Below, in pieces: positions 6,878 through 15,400 of a stretch of DNA of 49,276 nt. The translations under genes and the position numbers were made by a program. The notes below the pieces were generated by a model that made no database searches, was not told where the DNA came from, and saw only the letters and a list, made by a program, of their open reading frames with translations. The DNA lies in contig JAFXGK010000021.1 in the NCBI GenBank assembly GCA_017513245.1, positions 1 through 49,276 of the forward strand, in the 5' to 3' direction. The first letter of the stretch is position 1; every line of letters starts with the position of its first letter. The DNA comes from Clostridia bacterium. GTDB lineage: Bacteria > Bacillota > Clostridia > Oscillospirales > Acutalibacteraceae.

Positions 6878-9800
6878 ATGGCAAAAGAAAAGATTAAAGT
6901 CAACCAGGTCGAAGCCCCTACTCTATTTATCGGCGTCGGCGGTACCGGTTGCGATATCGTTAAGCGCGTTGCAGAAATGTGCCGCCCCGGCGAGACAAAG
7001 AATATAAGCTTTGTCTGCCTTGACACCAACGTAAACGACCTTTCCAACATTCAGAAGAGTGCTGCCAAGATTTATTACGTGCAAACCTCCAATACACAGA
7101 CCGTAGGTGACTACCTCGCTTACGACGAAGGCGCTCGCAGAGATTGGTTCCCCAAGAACGCCGTTATTTATGATAAGACCGTTTCCGAAGGTGCAGGTCA
7201 GGTTCGCGCTATTTCGCGTCTGGCTCTTAACGCCACCATCAAGACCGGTAAGATTCGTCCCCTTTACGATGCTATCGATGACCTTTTCCGCAAGGATGGC
7301 CGTGAGCTCAAGCAGGCTCTCCGTATCGTAATGGTATCCACCTCCTCCGGTGGTACCGGTTCGGGTATTATTCTTCCCCTCGCTATGTACGTTCGCGACC
7401 ACGTAAGCGCAAAGTATCCCAATACCAGCCTTATCGTTCGTTCGCTTATCCTCCTGCCTGAAACCCTCGACAGCGTTATCGACTCGTCGGTTGAGCGTGA
7501 CAGCCAGAGAAGAAACGCCTACGCTACCATCAAGGAAATCAACGCCTTCATGATGAAGGGCTCGGGCTTCTTAGACGTTGAGGGTGACCTCAAGCGTTAC
7601 GGCAACCTCAAGATGGAATTCCCGATTCCCGGTACCGATGATACCAAGGAACTCGGAGTCCTGCCCTTCGACTTCTGCTTCCTTATGGACGGCCAGGATG
7701 CTGAGGATACTACCCTCGTAAGCATCAGCCAGTACAAGCAGCAGGCCGCCCAGGCTCTTTACGAGCAGAACATTGGCCCGATGCAGAAGAACGCCTTCTC
7801 GGTTGAAGACAACATCATCAAGGAAATGTCCAACCCCGGTAACTTTGGTCGTAACCGTTTCGGCGCTATCGGTGCCAGCGTTGTTGCTTACCCCTATGAA
7901 AAGGTTGCTGACTACGTAGCTTACGATTGGGCTATTAACAGCATCGGCGGCGAAGGTGAGGCTGCTAAGTGGCTCCGCTATGACAAGGAATTTGAGCTTA
8001 AGCGTGAGGAAGGCCGCAAGAAGGGCCTCTCCGAGAGCGAAATGCCCAAGCGCGCCGACGTTTATATCGAAAAGCTCAATACCTCTTCCGATAACTTCAG
8101 TAAGGATATGCGCAGCCGCTATCTCGGCGAATCGGGCAGAAAGCGCGTAACCGCATATATCAGCGAATTAAACAAGTACATAATGCAGTCTGTTTACGCT
8201 CAGAAGGATATCAGCATTGCCCAGTCGGCAGCTAATGCCCTTCAGGCTGAAATCGATTTCAAGAGTGAGTCCGCACAGCCGGCCAGCGATTATCTCGATG
8301 CATTACGTTCCTTCGAATATGCAGTAAGAAAGAATGCAAAGCGCGTAGCAGAGGGTGTTGCCGAAGCAGCCTTCCGCAACGATAAGAAGACCGTTAACAA
8401 CAACGCTCCTTACTGCCTTGAGTTCCTTCTTAAGAACGCCTATAAGGAGATTGCACACCCTGTTGCAATGCGTCATCTCCTTTACTCGGTATACGAGATC
8501 TTTGAGAAGCGCATTAAGGACCTTACAATGAAGGATACCGTAAGCAACCTCGACGTATACAGTGAGGAAGGCAATGCCGATAAGTACAACGTTAAGTTCG
8601 GCAAGAGCACTTTCGGTTCTCTTGAGGCTCTCTGTAAGGCAGAGGTTAAGGATCCCAGCCTTGGCGATAAGCTTAAGGGCTGCGAAAAGATTCACGAGCG
8701 TCTTAATGAGATATTCCCTGAGTACTATCAGGCTATCACTGCTCACGCTGAGCGCGAGGCTCTCCTTGCCGCATACCAGATCGGTATCGAGTTTGTTCGT
8801 CAGCTCAATGAAGCATTCGAGCGCTTCTTTGCAACCTTCACCGAGAAGGTTGGCAACCTCAACCGTAAGAAGGGTGACCTTGTTGATGAGCTTTCCTTCC
8901 GCAAGGGTGACTCTACCTTTAATATCTGCAGCTCTCGCGAACTTCTCGACGAGCTCAGTAACTCCACCAAGAACCAGGCTTCCGAGGGCGCACTGCTCGA
9001 TTCCGAGGCTAACGGCGATATCTTCGACGCTATAAAGAAGAACGTTGAGTTCGAGCGCGAGATTCAGGCTATGGAGGTTGTCGAGGAAGACCGCAGAATT
9101 GACATTTTCGATGACGTTCTTGTTGGCTACTTCAAGAAGGACGTTCGCCGCAAGTGCAGCGATACCATCGACGTAAACATCATCGAGGCAATCGCTCTTG
9201 AGCAGCGTCTCCTTGCCCGAATCAAGACTCGTGACGAGAACGAAGAGGGTGAGAAGGTATTCGATAAGGTAACTAACGAGGATAAGGTTCGCCACATTCT
9301 CGAGGTTATCGCAATGGGTCAGCGTCTTGCAGCACCCAGCGTTCAGCGTATGCGTAACGTTGAGTCCCGCGAAATCAGCCTTTGCGCTTACAACCGTTCG
9401 CTCGACGATATGCGCACCTTCCGCGTTAAGGAGCTTATGCCCAAGGGCAACTCGGTTGACAGCGTTTCCAAGTACGAGCTTCGCTTCTTCAACGCACTTT
9501 ACAACCTCACTCCCGATAAGCTTAATAAGTTTGCTGCTGCCCGTCAGATGGAGACCACCAAGCGTCGCAGCGGTCTTTACCACAACGCATACATCGAGTA
9601 TGCAAAGGATATCGGACCCGACTCCACCAAGGGCTCTAAGATTTCTACCCATATCGACAAGCGTTGGGATTCTATCGCTGTTATGCCTGAGCTTGACCTT
9701 GACTATCAGAGAGCAGAAATGCTTAAGATCCATCAGGCTATGATTTACGGTCTGGTATTCGATGCTATCCGTCACTGCAAGTATTCTCTCACTGCAGACG

Positions 9801-10426
9801 ATAAGATGGTTTACAAGTATCGTAACTCCGACGATATCGACGTTTCTCTCGCAGTTTCCAACAACACTCCCTGCGACGAGTTCTACGAGATCGTTGACTC
9901 GCTCTACATCAGCTCCTTCGTTGTAAGCGATATCGACGTTATCAAGGCTAAGAAGAACTACAAGGATAGAATGCATCACGCAAACTATGCCGAGACCGAG
10001 TTCAAGAAGGCTCTTGACAAGTTCGTTATCGATGAGATTCGTGAAGGCTTCGAGATCCCCGAAGGCGAGAAGAGCTCACTCTTCGAAATTCCGGTATACT
10101 ACTATGCATCCCTGCCCAACAATAAGCGCTTCTTAGGCGAGATTTCGGCCATCATCGACGCCGTTATCAAGACCTTCGAGGACGAGCTTCTTATGTGGGA
10201 AGAGAAGGATGACGTTAAGTTCGTACTTTGTAAGATTCTTGACGAGCAGTATAACATTCTTATGGAAAACTATGAGAAGTATCCCAAACTGAGAAACAAC
10301 TACTCTGCAAAGGATAACCCGGTAATCGACACCATCATCAGAAAGATTACCGCTATCGTTGAGTCTACTCCCGAACCGTCCGATTACAAGTCCATGATCG
10401 AAAAGATGAAGGAAAAAGTAAAGTAA
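6878..10426 (+). CDS. Large tubulin/FtsZ-like GTPase (Tubulin_2 / FtsZ-like family)
   Basis: The ATG at 6878 has GGAG 8 nt upstream; the in-frame GTG at 6869 has none. Near the N-terminus, FIGVGGTGCDIV (17-28) matches the first nucleotide loop of FtsZ and tubulin. CLDTN (about 50) fits the second strand. SSGGTGSG (156-163) is the tubulin signature loop that grips the phosphates. RRNAYATIKEIN follows, as in tubulin-like proteins of this class. The other 800 residues are mostly helical, and I recognise no further domain. At 1182 aa it is about three times FtsZ length. No obvious catalytic T7 aspartate loop was found by eye, so hydrolysis is uncertain. It lies between a VWA protein and large membrane proteins, an arrangement that recalls the FtsZ-like families proposed for membrane remodelling. 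Confidence 0.85.
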   Translation: MAKEKIKVNQVEAPTLFIGVGGTGCDIVKRVAEMCRPGETKNISFVCLDTNVNDLSNIQKSAAKIYYVQTSNTQTVGDYLAYDEGARRDWFPKNAVIYDKTVSEGAGQVRAISRLALNATIKTGKIRPLYDAIDDLFRKDGRELKQALRIVMVSTSSGGTGSGIILPLAMYVRDHVSAKYPNTSLIVRSLILLPETLDSVIDSSVERDSQRRNAYATIKEINAFMMKGSGFLDVEGDLKRYGNLKMEFPIPGTDDTKELGVLPFDFCFLMDGQDAEDTTLVSISQYKQQAAQALYEQNIGPMQKNAFSVEDNIIKEMSNPGNFGRNRFGAIGASVVAYPYEKVADYVAYDWAINSIGGEGEAAKWLRYDKEFELKREEGRKKGLSESEMPKRADVYIEKLNTSSDNFSKDMRSRYLGESGRKRVTAYISELNKYIMQSVYAQKDISIAQSAANALQAEIDFKSESAQPASDYLDALRSFEYAVRKNAKRVAEGVAEAAFRNDKKTVNNNAPYCLEFLLKNAYKEIAHPVAMRHLLYSVYEIFEKRIKDLTMKDTVSNLDVYSEEGNADKYNVKFGKSTFGSLEALCKAEVKDPSLGDKLKGCEKIHERLNEIFPEYYQAITAHAEREALLAAYQIGIEFVRQLNEAFERFFATFTEKVGNLNRKKGDLVDELSFRKGDSTFNICSSRELLDELSNSTKNQASEGALLDSEANGDIFDAIKKNVEFEREIQAMEVVEEDRRIDIFDDVLVGYFKKDVRRKCSDTIDVNIIEAIALEQRLLARIKTRDENEEGEKVFDKVTNEDKVRHILEVIAMGQRLAAPSVQRMRNVESREISLCAYNRSLDDMRTFRVKELMPKGNSVDSVSKYELRFFNALYNLTPDKLNKFAAARQMETTKRRSGLYHNAYIEYAKDIGPDSTKGSKISTHIDKRWDSIAVMPELDLDYQRAEMLKIHQAMIYGLVFDAIRHCKYSLTADDKMVYKYRNSDDIDVSLAVSNNTPCDEFYEIVDSLYISSFVVSDIDVIKAKKNYKDRMHHANYAETEFKKALDKFVIDEIREGFEIPEGEKSSLFEIPVYYYASLPNNKRFLGEISAIIDAVIKTFEDELLMWEEKDDVKFVLCKILDEQYNILMENYEKYPKLRNNYSAKDNPVIDTIIRKITAIVESTPEPSDYKSMIEKMKEKVK

Positions 10427-10449
10427 GAAAACTTTAAATTGAATTACTG

Positions 10450-10471
10450 CCCACCGCCTTCGCGCGGTGGG
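10450..10471 (+). other. GC-rich hairpin inside the operon
   Basis: CCCACCGC (10450-10457) pairs with GCGGTGGG (10464-10471). No T-tract follows, so it is more likely an mRNA stability or partial attenuation element between the tubulin-like gene and the next gene than a terminator. Confidence 0.65.
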
Positions 10472-10495
10472 TGGAACGGACGGAGGTGAGTACCG

Positions 10496-12496
10496 TTGTT
10501 TACCGTAATAATAGCGGAAAGAGAATATATTGATAAAAAAGACGAATATCAATCGTTCTTAAGCCCTTTCTTAGATGAAAAGAAGGTAGCCTTCTGCGAA
10601 TGGGATAAAGATAAAGAAACCTTCGCAGAGATGGTTCCCGCCATCTTTGAAACCGTCGGAAGAAGAAAAGAGTGGCGTGCCGTTATAGTCTGTGACGAGA
10701 GCGGACTGAATCAAAAGAATCCTTTCGATTTGGTTACCGAACTCCCCACAAAACTTAACGCTCCCATCGGAACCGATGCCAACAGCGAAATAGGCATAGC
10801 TTACGAGGCCCATCAAAAGGCCGAGCACGAAAAGAAACTTCGCGCCTACGAGCAGGCATCGAAAAACGCTTTGACTCGACTTGTTACATTCCTTTGTGAT
10901 GCTCCTACGGCAACCATGCCCGAAAACGCACTTGACTGTGATACCGAGTATCAGAGATACGTTGTAGAAATCCAGCGCAAGCAGGAGCTTCGAGCAGCTA
11001 TCCTCAAGGATGAACACATCGAAACTTCTAAGCCTACCGAGGTAATCTGCGTTGCAAAGCGCACCTGCCCCGAAGTTACTGCCGATTACGGCACCGTATG
11101 GGAGTCGCACGACGAGGAGGAATACTCCCGCTTCTACGACAGAAATATGTATTTCGACAGAATGAGATATTTGATTTTCGATATTCTGCCGAGAGACCAA
11201 AGAAACTACAAATTCGACTATATCAGATTCTTATATGCTACTATGCTGCTGGCTGCAAACGACGTTCCGGGTGGTTGCTTAAGCGCCAAGCGTATATATC
11301 AGTTGGTATGCGACACCGATGAGGAAGCCCTAAGACGTCTGCTTTACTCGCAGGAGGCTAAGCTTAACCTCACCGAGGAATATCTTAACCAGCGCATATA
11401 TGATATCCAAAGAGCAGTTCCCAAGCGACTGTCCGACCGTGAAGCTAAAAACCTTTTCGGTTCCAGCGCCATGGTTCCGGTATTGCTGGATGAGAACGTA
11501 GAACTCGATAAACTGTACGTTAAGGATAATCGAATCGGACTTGCCAACGGTTGCCCCCGTGAGGAAGAATCGGTGTGGGAAGGCGAGTACTACAAATCCA
11601 AGAAGGAATTTGCATTACTGCTTAAGCATTCACGCCGTTCGCTCAAACGAGCAACCAAAGGCGTTCGCGATAACGAGGATCCGGATTTAAGCAACGTTCA
11701 GTACTTAAACGAGTATCAGCTCGAGGACGCTGTTGAGTATATCGACAACGAAGAAAAGACCATGGTCGAAAATATACCGCCTGATTTATATAATGAAGAA
11801 ATTTATTATAAAAAGCTCTCTGCAGAGAACAAGGCGGTACGAAACAAGGTGCGTCAGCGTATGTATCGCAACTCCACACTCGTGGTTGGCGCGTTGGCAC
11901 TGCTGGCATTTGCCCTTGGCTTCTTTACATTATTTATAAATGTAGGCGATTCCGATTTGCTTAATCTTTCGGCATCGGGAATCATCCTGCTTGTAGCAAT
12001 CGGAGTAATGGTTGTTACGATAATTGCAACCTTATTCTATCTGCGTTGGACCTTGGTTCGTCTTTTTAAGAGATACAACCGAACCATGCACGGAATTTAT
12101 AACGATATTCACGGCGCAATGGAAAAATGCTCGACCTATCTGGGCCACATTTGCAACGTTCGCCGCGGATTCGCAATCCTTAACGCTTCATCCGCTAAGG
12201 AAGATCCCGCACGCGCTAAGGTAATACTTTACCGTAAGCACATTACGGATATCAAGATTGCCAAGGCAAAAACAAGAGAAATCTTCGGTCACTTTATGAC
12301 CGAGCCCGTATCTGGCGCTATTGAAGAATCGGAATACGATTACGATTTCAACCGTCCCGTAGAATATGATTATCCCTTCCCGTATAACGAGGAGCGTAAA
12401 GCCAATATCGACTTTATGCAGCCGGGTCTTCGTGTTCCGGTGCCGGTAGATTTCGTTAAGAGTCTGACTGTAAGGAGGGAAGAGATCTATGATTGA
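10496..12496 (+). CDS. Cluster protein 3: large soluble domain with two transmembrane helices, unknown function
   Basis: TTG start with a strong GGAGGTGA about 6 nt upstream. This 666-aa protein has an N-terminal soluble region of about 455 residues, two membrane helices (about 462-484 and 494-520) joined by a short loop, and a C-terminal soluble part of about 145 residues. I recognise no domain. Both ends should be on the same side, most likely the cytosol, where they could contact the tubulin-like GTPase. It lies 69 nt after that gene and overlaps the next by 8 nt, which points to coupled translation and a shared complex. Confidence 0.75.
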   Translation: MFTVIIAEREYIDKKDEYQSFLSPFLDEKKVAFCEWDKDKETFAEMVPAIFETVGRRKEWRAVIVCDESGLNQKNPFDLVTELPTKLNAPIGTDANSEIGIAYEAHQKAEHEKKLRAYEQASKNALTRLVTFLCDAPTATMPENALDCDTEYQRYVVEIQRKQELRAAILKDEHIETSKPTEVICVAKRTCPEVTADYGTVWESHDEEEYSRFYDRNMYFDRMRYLIFDILPRDQRNYKFDYIRFLYATMLLAANDVPGGCLSAKRIYQLVCDTDEEALRRLLYSQEAKLNLTEEYLNQRIYDIQRAVPKRLSDREAKNLFGSSAMVPVLLDENVELDKLYVKDNRIGLANGCPREEESVWEGEYYKSKKEFALLLKHSRRSLKRATKGVRDNEDPDLSNVQYLNEYQLEDAVEYIDNEEKTMVENIPPDLYNEEIYYKKLSAENKAVRNKVRQRMYRNSTLVVGALALLAFALGFFTLFINVGDSDLLNLSASGIILLVAIGVMVVTIIATLFYLRWTLVRLFKRYNRTMHGIYNDIHGAMEKCSTYLGHICNVRRGFAILNASSAKEDPARAKVILYRKHITDIKIAKAKTREIFGHFMTEPVSGAIEESEYDYDFNRPVEYDYPFPYNEERKANIDFMQPGLRVPVPVDFVKSLTVRREEIYD

Positions 12497-15400
12497 TAAG
12501 ATTATATTCCTCCTTAAGGTCCTCGCCTTTGTATTGCCCTTTATTCTGCTGGCGTTGCTCAGCAATAAGGCAAACCTCAAAAAGCAGGACCGCAGCCGTC
12601 AGTGCTATATGCCCTTCGTGGCAGTGGTATACTGCCTCATCACGGGAGCAATAATATCGCCCATAATCAATCTGGTTATGGACTTTATCAATAAGATTCC
12701 CGTATGGCTCAATCGCTTTGCCGATTGGCTGGCAGGACTCTTCAGCGGCAAGCTTGTAGCAGTTGCCGACTGGATTTCCAAGATGATGGACAAATTCGAG
12801 CATATGCTCGAAACAATCGACCTCACCCTTTGGGCAGGCCTGCTTGTAAACATCTTCATCATCGGCGCCTTTATTGCGTTTAAGGCACCGGTTATCAGAT
12901 TCCTTAAACTCTTCTGCAAAGAGGGTAAAAAGCATTACGAAACCTTCGCCGGACTTGTATATTATAAGGACGGTCGCAAGGGCACCTGGTTCGTAAAGGA
13001 TACCTTTACTCAGGGCGTACTGCTGCTTAAGGTTTTCTATATCGTGACCCTTATTCTTGCCCCCATAGGCGTATGCGTTACCGCATTTATGTTTGATCAC
13101 GAGCTTACCTCGTCGCTCTTCTATCCCGTATTCAGCGTAATAATGGTTGGTGAAGTTTATTTCTACTTCAACGGCCGTTTCAACGAACTGCAGGAGGGAA
13201 GCCTTGAAGGCGAGCGCGAGCACGCAAGCGAAATCTGTGACTATACCCTTATGCGTAACGTTCTGCGTCGCAACTTCGGCGATAAGCTATTAGGTGAAAA
13301 CACCACCGTAAACAACGACCTGCTTTACTATCGTACCAACGACGAGCTGTTAAAGCTCCTCGAGGAGGACGACGATGCAGCCGTTGAATCCTACGGTAAG
13401 TTTATGCATAAGAAGACGCTTGCCGGTCTCGAACTTGATCAGAACTATCTGATGTCGGGACTTGAGCTCTTAAAGGGCAGAAGCATACTCTTTAACAACC
13501 CCTTCTATTACGACCTCATTCCTTATGCCTTCTATCCGATGAACCGCGCTATTCTGCGCCGTAAAAAGGTGCTTATAGTTCTCGGCCGCCACGCGATAGA
13601 GGACGAGATAATGCAGTGGTGTAACGAAGGTCTTACAGCAGTAAACCATATGCCCGAACTTTGGAGCATAGAGGTGCTTGATGCGGCCGGTTCTAATCCC
13701 GACGTCGGTATTATTACCCGCTCGCAGGTACACGACCTTAAGCTCCACGAAGCAAACGAAGCCTTCTTTAAGGACGTTGAATTCGTTATGCTTATCGAGC
13801 CTTCAAAGCTGGTATCCACCGCGCAGATCGGTCTTAACTCTCTCGTGCGTCACTGCCGCAGAGACGGTAAGAGGCTCGTCTTCTGCTCCACCGATAAAAA
13901 CTGTGACGGTATAGTTGATGCGCTTTCGCACATCCTTATGACCAGCCTCGAAGCAGTTTCGGCAACCAAGCGTCACGGCGGCACATCCTCTTATATGTGC
14001 TGGGAGGTTGACGAAGACCATCTGCAGCACCGTATGCTGCCCAACCTCACACGCTACCTCGGCGTTGGTACCGAGCTTTCGTTTACCGCACTTAAAAACC
14101 AGATATCCAAGACCTATTGGTACGGCGGCGACGCGTTCCCCGTACGCGATATGCACTGGATTGTTAAGCAGTACCATTATGACCTGCTCAACTATGCGGC
14201 ACTTCCCACACAGCAGACCCTTGTGGACGAGGTCTTCGAGGCAACGCCCAATATGTGGAAGTCCAACGTTGAGGACTACAAGTACATCACCGTTGAAGAC
14301 GAAAACTACAATATGTTTGAGGTACAGCGTGAGTTCTCTACCCGTGCAAAGAAGCAGGGCTTTATAAACGTCGTATCGTCCGACTATCTTTTGAAGGACT
14401 ATATGGCTGCCAACGATTCGATATTCCACGCCGATTCTAAGGCAATACCCTATATCGTAGCCGACTATGCCGGCACCGAGCGAAACATCATCTACCGAAT
14501 CTGTCTGCGTCTGAGTTCCTATATGGTGCCCGAGAACGAGATTGCGCGTGAGCTTTCGCTTATCGATATGGATACCGAGAATATCGCCGACACCCTCTGG
14601 AAGAGCATTTGTAAGTGCTCGCAGAGCGCAGGTCTGGCAGACGTAAACGGTGAAGAAGAACTCCACATAACCAAAAACGGCAAAAAGTACGTATTTGGCC
14701 CCGGAGTTATCAAATTCACCCGCAAGTATTCCTTCAAAACCGGCGAGCTTGATAATTTCTACAGCATCGATAATAAAGAATTTGTTGACGTATTCTTGGG
14801 TGACCTCTGCAGCGCAGAGTACATCGCAGAAGACGAAAAGGGCGATACCCAGTACCTCGGCAGTGAGCTTCGCGGTCAGGTGTTCCAGAAGTATCTGCCC
14901 GGTCAGTTCTTTACCTTCGGTGGTAAGTATTATGAAATGCTGCGTCTAACCGCCGACGGAACGGTAGTTGTCCGTCGTGCAGCCGACCATATTAACGGTC
15001 GTCCGCAGTATCGCCAGATAAGAAACTACACCTTAAGCAACGTTCAGGATACCGGCGTTATGGGTGATATTAAGGATATTGGCGGCATTAAGGTTACAAA
15101 ACAGAATGCCGATATCTTGGTTGAAACACCCGCATACTGGAGAATGAGTCGTTATAACGATTTTGCTACCGGTAAGCGCATCACCTTAAACGGCGTACCC
15201 AACCGTGAATACCACAATAAGCAGATACTTAAAATCGAATTTGGCGATAAGGTATCGGCTGAGGTTGTTCACACTATGACGCTGCTTATAAACGAAATTT
15301 TCCGTACTCTCTATGCCGACAATCAGGGTATGATTTCGGCAGTATGCGCAGGAGAACTTGATGCTCCGTTTACCTACTCGCTTGCAGGCGCAGACGGCTA

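Noticed and set aside
8303-9979. 558-aa open frame on the - strand
   Set aside because: It lies wholly inside the tubulin-like gene on the opposite strand. Its V/L/N-rich composition is what the complement of this gene's codon choice gives, and it has no motif or plausible start context.
13803-14666. 287-aa open frame on the - strand
   Set aside because: It is a shadow of the 1571-aa cluster gene, with the same complement-type composition and no ribosome binding site.
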